Below, in pieces: positions 20,459 through 27,741 of a stretch of 33,117 bases of DNA. Within the stretch, counting starts at the first letter, position 1; each line of letters begins with the position of its first letter. Below the pieces are notes generated by a model. The model made no database searches and was not told where the DNA came from. It saw nothing but the letters and a program-made list of their open reading frames with translations. Source of the DNA: Pigmentiphaga sp. NML080357 (GTDB lineage: Bacteria; Pseudomonadota; Gammaproteobacteria; Burkholderiales; Burkholderiaceae_B); NCBI RefSeq assembly GCF_002188465.1, contig NZ_NINW01000023.1, positions 1-33,117 of the forward strand, in the 5' to 3' direction. The translations under genes and the position numbers were made by a program.

Positions 20459-21294
20459 ATCAAGGCGCCGACAGCACCTCTTTCCCTCGGAGAACGGCCC
20501 TTCCCCATGCCATAATCCGGCCTCAGGCCATCGCCTGTACGGCCCACCCTCCTGGAAAATCCCTATCCGTGAACGAGGCTCCCACCAAGACGACGATGAA
20601 AGGGGAAGTCCTGCGCAGCGCCATCCTGGATGCCGCGGCCAAGCTCTTCATCGAACGCGGCACGGGCGGCACGAGCATGCAGGACATCGCCGAATCGCTC
20701 GGCCTGAGCCGCACTGCCGTCTACTACTATTTCAAGAACAAGAACGCGATCCTGCGCGCGCTGACCGAAGAGGTCCTGATCCCGGCCAAGCAACTGGCCA
20801 ACGATGCCGTCGCGCGCAAGGACCAGGATCCGACCGAGGCCCTGCAATCGCTGGTCACGCAGTATGCGGAGCTCATCCTGTCGCGGCCGGCGGAGTTCCG
20901 CGTGGCCGACCGCAACGAGTCGGACCTCACGCAGCGGCAGCTCGCATCGATGCAATCGGCGCGGCGCAGCGTGCTCGCGGATTTCAGCGACGTCATCGAA
21001 CGCGGCATCGAGCTCGGCCATTTCCGCATGGTCGACGCGCACGTGGCGGCGTTCAGCCTGATCGGCATGTGCAACTGGACGGCGTGGTGGTTCAAGCCCA
21101 GCGGACGGCTGAGCAGGCAGGAAGTGGCCCAGGCCATCGCCGACATGGCCATTCATGCGCTGCGGCGCGACGAATCGCGCCGCCCGCGCCTGCCGGACGT
21201 AAAGGAATCGCTGCGGTTGCTGCGCGAGGACCTGGCCTACCTGGAGAAGCTGGTGCTACCCGAGGATGACACCTCCTCGGGCCAGCGCAAGTAG
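20452..21294 (+). CDS. TetR/AcrR-family transcriptional regulator
   Basis: A one-component regulator with an N-terminal HTH (VLRSAILDAAAKLFIERG; MQDIAESLGLSRTAVYYYF) and a helical ligand domain. Divergent placement suggests that it represses the catabolic operon and itself. The start is uncertain. The ATG at 20452 gives 280 residues but lies inside an operator, lacks a Shine-Dalgarno site and adds about 47 unusual residues before the HTH. GTG at 20569 and ATG at 20596 give family-like lengths and a leader of over 100 nt. The last 21 codons and stop lie in the 69-bp repeat also found at 27673-27741. The ligand may be an aryl-CoA or aromatic acid, by context. Confidence 0.88.
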   Translation: MSNQGADSTSFPRRTALPHAIIRPQAIACTAHPPGKSLSVNEAPTKTTMKGEVLRSAILDAAAKLFIERGTGGTSMQDIAESLGLSRTAVYYYFKNKNAILRALTEEVLIPAKQLANDAVARKDQDPTEALQSLVTQYAELILSRPAEFRVADRNESDLTQRQLASMQSARRSVLADFSDVIERGIELGHFRMVDAHVAAFSLIGMCNWTAWWFKPSGRLSRQEVAQAIADMAIHALRRDESRRPRLPDVKESLRLLREDLAYLEKLVLPEDDTSSGQRK

Positions 21295-21298
21295 GCCT
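21230..21298. repeat. 69-bp direct repeat, left copy (3' end of tetR)
   Basis: A perfect 69-bp match to 27673-27741 in the same orientation, starting ACCTGGCCTAC and ending AAGTAGGCCT. Here it encodes the last residues of the TetR protein ([20 protein letters not shown]) and its stop. With the right copy it brackets the 6.4-kb islet. Confidence 0.95.
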
Positions 21299-21328
21299 GC
21301 GCCATGAAGCCCTCAGAGACCCACTCGT

Positions 21329-22390
21329 TCACCGCGCATTACGCGCCAGCGCCTGAGCCGCGTTGAACACCGCCTCCACCACCGTCGGTTCGACTGCCCG
21401 CATGATAAAGACGAGGCGCGACTGCCGGTTTTCGTCGGGCCACCGATCCAGCGGTACAGCGGGATGGAATATGTGCTGGACACATTGGACGACAACGGGA
21501 TCCCCCTCGACATTGAGGATTCCTTTCATGCGCAGCATGTCCGGGCCGCGTAGCGCGGTGAGCATTTCCATGGCGCCTGTGATGGCAGGCCATGTGAAGG
21601 GCTCGTCGAACCGCAGCGACATCGTGCGGATGTCCTGCAGGTGGGGGCGCAGCGGCTTGTCTTCGACGTCGTCCTGGTCGCCGGGCGCATCGAGCGCCGC
21701 GCCCAGGAAACTCAATGCCTGGGCGGACAGGCGGGTGCTGGCCAGTCCCAGCCCCGTAAGCTGCTCAGGCTCCACTTGCCCATGCTGGACGCGCAGCACG
21801 CCGGCGCTGGCATTGATGGCTTGCAGCGCCCGTTCCAGCGAGGCGGCGTCGTCCGGCGCCGCGAGATCGGTCTTGGTAAGCAAGATGCGGTCGGCCAGTG
21901 CGACTTGCTTGACCGCCTGGGGGAACTCCTCCAGTTGCTGCCCGCCATTGACCGCGTCGACCAATGTGATGATGCCGTCCAGCCGGAAGTGGGCGGCCAG
22001 CATCGTATCGCTAAGCAGGGTCTGCACGACGGGCGCGGGGTCGGCCAGGCCGGTGGTTTCGACCATGACGCGGTCAAAATCTGGAATGGCGCCGGCCCGG
22101 CGCTGTCCGAAAAGTTCGCGCAGGGTTTCCTGCAGGTCGGTCCGGACGGTGCAGCAAATGCAGCCGTTGGCGAGCACGGATACGTTCTCGGACGAGAACG
22201 AGACGAGATCGTGGTCGATGCCGATTTCGCCGACTTCGTTGATGACGACCGCCGCGTTCCGCATTGACGGATGCGTGAGCATCCGCGCGAGCATCGTGGT
22301 CTTGCCGCTGCCGAGGAAACCCGTTACCAGGGTCAGGGGAAAGCGGCCCGCCATCGGATCGGGCGAGCCTGGATTCATGGGAGAGCTCAT
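21329..22390 (-). CDS. CobW/G3E-family GTPase (metal chaperone type)
   Basis: A G3E P-loop GTPase of 353 residues. It has Walker A GFLGSGKTT (24-32), the metal-binding GCICC motif with Cys77, Cys79 and Cys80, the Walker B/switch region VMVETTGLADP, and a C-terminal CobW domain (RMKGILNVEGDPVVVQCVQHIF). Proteins of this type load metal, often zinc, into a client enzyme. No cobalamin genes are present. Being in one operon with an LVIVD propeller and opposite an amidohydrolase-like enzyme suggests a local client. Its ATG overlaps the upstream stop as ATGA. It is last in the minus-strand islet operon, ending 31 bp from the left repeat. Confidence 0.9.
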   Translation of the reverse strand: MSSPMNPGSPDPMAGRFPLTLVTGFLGSGKTTMLARMLTHPSMRNAAVVINEVGEIGIDHDLVSFSSENVSVLANGCICCTVRTDLQETLRELFGQRRAGAIPDFDRVMVETTGLADPAPVVQTLLSDTMLAAHFRLDGIITLVDAVNGGQQLEEFPQAVKQVALADRILLTKTDLAAPDDAASLERALQAINASAGVLRVQHGQVEPEQLTGLGLASTRLSAQALSFLGAALDAPGDQDDVEDKPLRPHLQDIRTMSLRFDEPFTWPAITGAMEMLTALRGPDMLRMKGILNVEGDPVVVQCVQHIFHPAVPLDRWPDENRQSRLVFIMRAVEPTVVEAVFNAAQALARNAR

Positions 22391-23643
22391 CCGATGTTCA
22401 TTTCAAGAATATAAAGGCCGCCGCAGAATCGATCGACCGTATAGACGATGCGGCGGTCGTCGACGTAGACATCGTTGAGCTGAATCGCACCGACGGGCGA
22501 CAGCGCCGGCGCAGCCGGGACGTAGTAGGCCAGCTCCTGGACTTGCCAGGGATTGCTGGTGTCGTAGACGCGTACGCCGGCGTTGAAGAAGGTGCCGATG
22601 ATGATGTGGTCCGAGCGGAACGAGCAGGGCGCCGGCAGGTTCTCGTGCAGATTGTGGGCGCCGAAGCGGCCGCCCCGTCGCGCGAAGGCCTCGACCGGAG
22701 GCGCTGGGAAGGTGCCGATCGGGACCGGGTTGCCTTCGTTGCGGGCATCCACGACCCAGACGAGCTTGGGCCAGTCCGCGCCATTGTCCTGGACGCATTC
22801 GTCGCTCACGATCCACAGATCGCGGCTGAAAAGCGGCAGCACCGTATGGGTGAAGCCGTTGAAAGGCGGCGAGTGGTTCCAGCTCGACACGACACGGGGG
22901 GCGCTCATGTCGGAGATGTCGAGCACGATGGAGCCGCCGTCGATATAGCCGATGTAGGCGCGGTCGGGGCGTTCGGGAAAGACGTTGGTGTTGTGCACGC
23001 GAAAGCCTGTGTCGAACTGCTTTGGCAGGCGGGCCGGGGCCTCGGCGCCGTCGCCGGCACGGGTGCCCGGCAGCCACCAGCGGCCGGCTTCCACCGGGCG
23101 CGAAGGCTCGCGCACGTCGATGATGCGGTAGAACTGGTCGTCCAGCGGATTGCGCGGCTCGAAGTCGGGCGCGCCGGAGGCCAGGTGGACGAACTGCCCG
23201 TCGACGAACCACAACGCATGCACGCCTCGCGAATGCGGCCCCGAGCAGTCGAAATGCGAGACCAGGCGGGGCGACTCCGGCTTGCTGATGTCGAACAGGT
23301 CGAAGCCGGCGGGTTTCATGCCCGGTGACTGCGTCTGGTAGGCCACGGCCATGAGGTCGCCGCTGATTTCCAGCGAGTTCGAACGTACCTTCATGTGCGG
23401 AAGTTCGGTCTGGACGATCACGCACGGTGCGCGCGGGTCGGTCACGTCGACGCCGGTGAAGTTCTTCGGCGCGGCCTCGTGCGCCAGCCATAGGATGCGT
23501 CGGCCGTCGGCGCATTGTTGCATGGCGATGCCTTCGCCCAGGCCGCCATAGCCTTGCAGCTCATGATGGGCAAGCAGCGTCATGTTGCGGGCCATGGACT
23601 TGTCGGCGCGCGCGGCGAGGTTGGGTGTGGGGTAGCGGTTCAT
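22387..23643 (-). CDS. LVIVD-repeat beta-propeller protein
   Basis: A 418-residue protein made of repeated blade-like units such as VDVTDPRAPCVI, FDLFDISKPESPRLVSHF, YRIIDVREPSRPVEAGRWW, SIVLDISDMSAPRVVSSW, VWVVDARNEGNPVPIGTF and VRVYDTSNPWQVQELAYY. These match the LVIVD repeat, predicted to form a beta-propeller. Conserved-looking histidines (CSGPHSRGVHALW, HNTNVF, FTHTVLP, GAHNLHENLPAP) could bind a metal, as in selenium-binding-protein-like propellers. No signal peptide is visible, so a cytoplasmic enzyme or binding protein is likely. The function is unknown. Coupling to the CobW GTPase hints at a metal-dependent activity. Confidence 0.8.
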   Translation of the reverse strand: MNRYPTPNLAARADKSMARNMTLLAHHELQGYGGLGEGIAMQQCADGRRILWLAHEAAPKNFTGVDVTDPRAPCVIVQTELPHMKVRSNSLEISGDLMAVAYQTQSPGMKPAGFDLFDISKPESPRLVSHFDCSGPHSRGVHALWFVDGQFVHLASGAPDFEPRNPLDDQFYRIIDVREPSRPVEAGRWWLPGTRAGDGAEAPARLPKQFDTGFRVHNTNVFPERPDRAYIGYIDGGSIVLDISDMSAPRVVSSWNHSPPFNGFTHTVLPLFSRDLWIVSDECVQDNGADWPKLVWVVDARNEGNPVPIGTFPAPPVEAFARRGGRFGAHNLHENLPAPCSFRSDHIIIGTFFNAGVRVYDTSNPWQVQELAYYVPAAPALSPVGAIQLNDVYVDDRRIVYTVDRFCGGLYILEMNIG

Positions 23644-23650
23644 GTGTCGA

Positions 23651-24427
23651 TCATTGGCGCAACAGGCGCGTGACTTCCCGGGCTGCGGTTTTCAGTTTTG
23701 GAAGAATGCCGCGGATGCGTTCATCGGTCATGCGCGCTTGCGTGGTAGCGACGGCAAGGGCCGCTATGGGGCTGCCCGCGGCGTTGTAGATAGGCAGGCC
23801 GATGGCGCGCACGCCAGGCGCCGCGTGATTGCCCGTGACGGCGTATCCGGAAAGACGGGCCTGGCCGACCAGTTCCAGCAGTTCGTCCGCGTCGAGATCG
23901 CCATAGGCGCCCAGGCGCGGGGCGACGGCCTGGATGACCGTTTCGATCTCTTCTTCCGGCAGCGCTGCGAGCAGCGCCAGTCCTCCGGCGCTCACGCCGA
24001 GCGGCTGGCGGCTGCCCAGCGGCACCGACGGCGTCTGAATCGGGTAGGGGCCCTGGGTGCGGGATATGCAGACGGCGTCATAGCCGCTGCGCAGGAACAG
24101 GAAGGTCGTGTCGCCTGTCTGCTCCGCCAGCCAGTCGCACACCGGCTGGCACACTTCCTTCAGATTGAACTGGTGCGTTGCAGAAATACCCAGTTCGAAC
24201 AGTAGCGGCCCGAGGGTATAGCGGCGCGACCGGTCGTCCTGTTGCAACAGTCCTTCGATCGTCAGCGCTTTGAGCAGCCGGTGCGCGGTCGGCCGCTGCA
24301 GGGCCAGTTCGCGGGCAACGTCCACCAGGCGCACGCCTTCTGGCGCTTGAGCCGCCACGATCTGCAAAGCCCGGACCGCGCGGCTGACGGTCTGGGCGCC
24401 ATGCACATCGATGGTCGTCGTGGCCAT
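23651..24427 (-). CDS. IclR-family transcriptional regulator
   Basis: A 258-residue regulator with an N-terminal winged HTH (VSRAVRALQIVAA; LVDVARELALQRPTAHRLLKAL) and a C-terminal IclR effector domain (FELGISATHQFNLKEVCQPV, GVSAGGLALLAALPEEE, VRAIGLPIYNAAGSPIAALAV). I use the ATG at 24427; a TTG at 24445 overlapping the Bug stop is possible. It lies inside the islet operon between the Bug receptor and the propeller gene. It probably controls the divergent islet promoters at 25417-25738, where IclR-like sites are visible. The inducer is likely the imported compound or its hydrolysis product, by inference. Confidence 0.92.
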   Translation of the reverse strand: MATTTIDVHGAQTVSRAVRALQIVAAQAPEGVRLVDVARELALQRPTAHRLLKALTIEGLLQQDDRSRRYTLGPLLFELGISATHQFNLKEVCQPVCDWLAEQTGDTTFLFLRSGYDAVCISRTQGPYPIQTPSVPLGSRQPLGVSAGGLALLAALPEEEIETVIQAVAPRLGAYGDLDADELLELVGQARLSGYAVTGNHAAPGVRAIGLPIYNAAGSPIAALAVATTQARMTDERIRGILPKLKTAAREVTRLLRQ

Positions 24428-24441
24428 GGGTCTGGCTTTCT

Positions 24442-25416
24442 TCAATCCAACGTGACGTTGGCGAGCTTGACTGCCTGCGCCATGGCTGTGGCCTGCGATT
24501 TCAACAGCCTGTCGAACTCCGCGGGCGTGCTGGCCAAGGCGTCGGCGCCGGCATTGGCCAGGGTCTGCTTCATCTCCGGCGATTCGAGCGCTTTCCTGAC
24601 CTCCTCGTTCAAGCGGGAAACGACGGCGGGCGGCATGCCCTTGGGACCGATCAGGCCGCTATACAAGACGATTTCCAAGGGTATGCCCTGTTCCTTGAAG
24701 GTAGGTACATCGGGCATCGCGGCCACCCGCTTGGCCGTTGTTACCGCCAGCGCATGGATTTTTCCTGCTTTCGCCTGGGCGACGGCGGGCGGCATGCTCA
24801 AGAAGCTATAGGTCACTTCTCCGGCTACCACGGCTTGCACCGAGGGCGCGCCTCCTTTGTATGGCACGTGCAGAGAATCGATGCCCATGGCCTGTTTGAA
24901 GGACTCGCCAGCAAGATGCATGATGGTGCCATTGCCCGAGGAGGCGTAGCTTACCTGGCTTTGTTTTTTCTTGGCCAGTTCGACGAGCGACTTGACGTCG
25001 CCGGCCTTGGAGCCAAGGCTGGAAACCATCATCAACGGCGTCGAGGCGACGAGGCTGATCAGGCTGAAGTCGTTCAGCGCATCGAACGGCAAGCGCTTAT
25101 AGGCCTCGGCATTGATCGCATGCGTCGTCATATCCTGGAACAACAGGGTGTAGCCGTCCGGCGCGGCCTTGGCGACGTAGGCCGAGGCGATGGTGGTGCC
25201 GGCGCCGGGCCGGTTTTCCACGATGACGCTCTGGCCCATCTGAACCGACAGCCGCGCCGCAAGCGCCCGGGCCAGCACGTCGGAAATGCCGCCGGGCGGA
25301 AAGCCGGTGACGATGGTGACGGGCCTAACCGGGTACGGTTGGGTTTGCGCGGAAGCAGGAGCGAGGGAGGTCGCGCAGAGCAGCGAGCAGGCGAGCGAAA
25401 TAGTGGCTATTTTCAT
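24442..25416 (-). CDS. Bug/TctC-family periplasmic solute receptor (islet copy)
   Basis: A 324-residue secreted receptor with a signal peptide ending ASA-Q (MKIATISLACSLLCATSLAP then ASA). It shows Bug-family blocks YPVRPVTIVTGFPPGG, VENRPGAGTTIAS, RLPFDALNDFSLIS, HVPYKGGAPSVQAVVAGEV and ALAVTTAKRVAAMPDVPTFKEQG. It differs clearly from the receptor at 13739-14713, so it is not a duplicate. It is first in the islet's minus-strand operon and presumably binds the substrate of the two hydrolases on the opposite strand. No membrane transporter genes accompany it. Confidence 0.94.
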   Translation of the reverse strand: MKIATISLACSLLCATSLAPASAQTQPYPVRPVTIVTGFPPGGISDVLARALAARLSVQMGQSVIVENRPGAGTTIASAYVAKAAPDGYTLLFQDMTTHAINAEAYKRLPFDALNDFSLISLVASTPLMMVSSLGSKAGDVKSLVELAKKKQSQVSYASSGNGTIMHLAGESFKQAMGIDSLHVPYKGGAPSVQAVVAGEVTYSFLSMPPAVAQAKAGKIHALAVTTAKRVAAMPDVPTFKEQGIPLEIVLYSGLIGPKGMPPAVVSRLNEEVRKALESPEMKQTLANAGADALASTPAEFDRLLKSQATAMAQAVKLANVTLD

Positions 25417-25738
25417 GGTTATGAACCAGGGCGGTGGATGGGTCGCCCGTCAGGGCGGAATAGTCCGGACCACTCTATAAGTCGGCAATTTTCACCGTCA
25501 ACACATTCGTCGAATGTTTCTCTATTTGGAACTTAAGACATGCATGACGGTGCGCCGCGCACCAACGCCGGCCATGGCATGCGGGTTCCGGATCACTGTT
25601 GGTGCGGCTCGGCGGCGCGCCCGACCCAGTCGTCCAGAGGTGTCCAATATATGGAACTTCAGGCGGCTGGCGTTGACCTTGGCGGACGGGCATGAAGATC
25701 ATGCAGGGTCTCAGTAACTTCCCCTACCAAAGCGCATC
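25417..25738. promoter_or_regulatory. Divergent islet promoter region with palindrome and IclR-like sites
   Basis: This 322-bp gap separates the Bug operon from the deacetylase gene. Leftward, TTGACG (25496-25501) and TATAGA (25474-25479) are 16 bp apart. Next to that -35 is a perfect palindrome, ACATTCG-T-CGAATGT (25503-25517). Two copies of ATNTGGAACTTNAG lie at about 25524-25537 and 25649-25662. The second is part of TGTCCAATATATGGAACT (25641-25658), which resembles known IclR-type operators. Rightward a weak TTGACC (25673-25678) has no good -10. No open reading frame here is convincing. Confidence 0.55.
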
Positions 25739-26635
25739 ATGACCCAACCCATCGGCTCGAGCGTCCTGGCTCGCGCACCCTATCAGTCCATCGTGCGTCG
25801 TCCCCGCCTGACCTTGCCGGGCGACGCGCGGGTCGTCCTGTGGAACATTGTCAACGTCGAAGTCTGGGAGCCGACTGCAGCCATGCCGCGGGCGGTGCTC
25901 TCTCCTCCCATGGGCGCGCCCATGCTGCCGGATGTTCCCAATTGGGCCTGGCATGAATACGGCATGCGGGTGGGCTTCTGGAGGATCCTCGATGCTTTGC
26001 GCGCGCGTTCGATGCCGGCCAGCTTTGCGCTCAACGGCGCGGCAATCCCCCGTTACGAGGAAGTCTGCACCGCGGCGCGGGACGCAGGCTGGGAATTCAT
26101 GGGCCACGGCCTCGTGCAGCGCCCGATGCATAAGGTCGAGGACCAGCGTGCCGCCATACGGGAAACCATCGATGAGATCCAGCGCTTTACCGGCAAGGCG
26201 CCACGCGGCTGGGAGAGCCCGGGCCTGACTGAAACCGACGACACTGTCGACTATCTGGCCGAGTGCGGCATCGAGTACGTCGCGGACTGGGTCCTGGATG
26301 ACCAGCCCGTCCGCTTGCGCTCCTCCAAGGGGCCGATGACGTCGATTCCTTATACCGTGGAACTCAACGATGTGGTGATTTCAGCTGTGCAGCAGCATCC
26401 GTCCGACGAAATGCTGCGCCGGGGCAAGGCACACTTCGATCGTTTGTACCAGGACAGCGCAGATACGCCGCGAATCATGGCGATCTCTGTTCATCCCTAT
26501 CTGAGCGGCGTACCGCATCGCATTGGGTACCTGGAACAGCTCTACGACCACGTGCTGTCCCACGAAGGCGTCCTGGTATGGACCGGAGAGCAGATCCTGG
26601 ATTGGTTCAATGCGCAGCAGCCGGAGGGAAAATGA
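25739..26635 (+). CDS. Polysaccharide-deacetylase-fold hydrolase, PuuE/cyclic-imide-hydrolase-like
   Basis: A 298-residue NodB-fold (CE4-like) protein of the branch that includes PuuE allantoinase and cyclic imide hydrolases, which open amide rings rather than deacetylate sugars. It shows VVLWNIVNVEVWEP, WHEYGMRVGFWRILDALR (71-88), PASFALNG, GWEFMGHGLVQRP (with the GHG motif at 122-124) and GWESPGLTETDDTVDYLAECGIEYVADW, all characteristic of that branch. No signal peptide, so cytoplasmic. It overlaps the asparaginase-like gene by ATGA, suggesting ring opening followed by amide hydrolysis. The actual substrate is not known. Confidence 0.85.
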   Translation: MTQPIGSSVLARAPYQSIVRRPRLTLPGDARVVLWNIVNVEVWEPTAAMPRAVLSPPMGAPMLPDVPNWAWHEYGMRVGFWRILDALRARSMPASFALNGAAIPRYEEVCTAARDAGWEFMGHGLVQRPMHKVEDQRAAIRETIDEIQRFTGKAPRGWESPGLTETDDTVDYLAECGIEYVADWVLDDQPVRLRSSKGPMTSIPYTVELNDVVISAVQQHPSDEMLRRGKAHFDRLYQDSADTPRIMAISVHPYLSGVPHRIGYLEQLYDHVLSHEGVLVWTGEQILDWFNAQQPEGK

Positions 26636-27645
26636 CCTTGCCGCGTGTGCTGGTGGTGACCCTGGGCGGCACCATTACCATGACTGCGGACGATGGCGGC
26701 GGCATTCGTCCGACGCTCGATGGAGCGCAATTGGTGAAGGCCGTGCCGCAGTTGGAGCAAGTGGCCCGGATCGACGTGGAGACGCCTTTCATGTTGCCGG
26801 GTGCGTCGTTGACCCTGGGGCATTTGTGGCAGGTCGCCCAGTTGTTGCGGCAGAGACTGCGCTCCGGCGAGTTCGCTGGCGCCGTACTGGTGCAGGGCAC
26901 GGACACAATCGAAGATACGGCCTTTGTCATGGACGTGCTGCTCGACTTGGAACGGCCCGTCGTCGTAACCGGCGCCATGCGCGGCGCGCAGGCGCCCGGC
27001 GCGGATGGCCCCGCCAATCTGCTCGCAGCCGTTACCGTCGCGGCAAGCGCGGATGCCGCGCGTTGTGGCGTACTGGTGGTTTTGAACGACGAAATTCATG
27101 CCGCCCGCCTGGCCCGGAAATCGCACACTGCGCTGCCCAGCGCCTTCACGTCGCCCGGCGCTGGCGCCTTGGGACTCGTAGCCGAAGGGCAGGCGCGGAT
27201 AGGGTGCCGGCCGGTCCGCAATCGTGTCGAGTCGGTTCTGGCCCGGATGGCGGATCCGGCCGAGCCCGAATGGGTGCCCGTGGCGCAGCTATCCGTAGGG
27301 CTGGATGAAGACGCGCGTATTGCCGCGACCTTGGAAGACCTGGGTTATGGCGGAGCGGTTGTCGAAGCCATGGGCGCCGGACACGTGCCGGCAAAGGCTG
27401 TCGAGGCGTTGGCCTCGCTTGCCGGCCAGATGCCGGTCGTACTGGCAACCAGAGTGCCGGCGGGAAGAGGATTCACGCGGACCTATGGGTTCGCCGGATC
27501 CGAAATCGATCTGCTCGCCCGCGGGTTGTTGCCAGCAGGAAGCTTGTCTGCAAGCAAGGCCCGCCTGCTGTTGTCGCTGTTGCTGGCTACAGGCGCCATG
27601 GCCGACGACATCCAGGCCGTGTTCGGGGCGCGGTTCTTCCCGTAG
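26632..27645 (+). CDS. Asparaginase-family amidohydrolase
   Basis: A 337-residue asparaginase/glutaminase-fold protein with both threonine motifs: VTLGGTIT (Thr14) and LVQGTDTIEDTA (Thr90, Asp91), plus Lys163 in ARKSHT. It thus has the full set of catalytic residues. There is no signal peptide. GGAGG lies 5 nt before the ATG, which overlaps the deacetylase stop (ATGA). Because it is coupled to a ring-opening hydrolase, it may act as a half-amidase on the opened product rather than on asparagine. It ends 27 bp before the right 69-bp repeat and is the last islet gene. Confidence 0.9.
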   Translation: MTLPRVLVVTLGGTITMTADDGGGIRPTLDGAQLVKAVPQLEQVARIDVETPFMLPGASLTLGHLWQVAQLLRQRLRSGEFAGAVLVQGTDTIEDTAFVMDVLLDLERPVVVTGAMRGAQAPGADGPANLLAAVTVAASADAARCGVLVVLNDEIHAARLARKSHTALPSAFTSPGAGALGLVAEGQARIGCRPVRNRVESVLARMADPAEPEWVPVAQLSVGLDEDARIAATLEDLGYGGAVVEAMGAGHVPAKAVEALASLAGQMPVVLATRVPAGRGFTRTYGFAGSEIDLLARGLLPAGSLSASKARLLLSLLLATGAMADDIQAVFGARFFP

Positions 27646-27672
27646 CGTGCTTGACTCGCTTAAGCGCTTGGA

Positions 27673-27741
27673 ACCTGGCCTACCTGGAGAAGCTGGTGCT
27701 ACCCGAGGATGACACCTCCTCGGGCCAGCGCAAGTAGGCCT
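27673..27741. repeat. 69-bp direct repeat, right copy (3' end of glpD)
   Basis: An identical 69-bp copy of 21230-21298 in the same orientation. On the minus strand it encodes the last residues of GlpD ([19 protein letters not shown]) and its stop at 27680-27682. On the plus strand it repeats the tail of tetR without the rest of that gene. Sequence diverges at once on both sides of the repeat. Confidence 0.95.

Noticed and set aside
27673-27741. Second tetR gene fragment as a gene duplication remnant
   Set aside because: Only the last 69 bp are present and they coincide with the glpD 3' end, so this is better read as an insertion-flanking repeat than a decayed gene copy.
21230-27741. Integrative element with attL/attR and an integrase, or a composite transposon
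   Set aside because: No integrase, recombinase, transposase or tRNA is encoded inside, and the repeats are not IS ends. The mechanism is left open.
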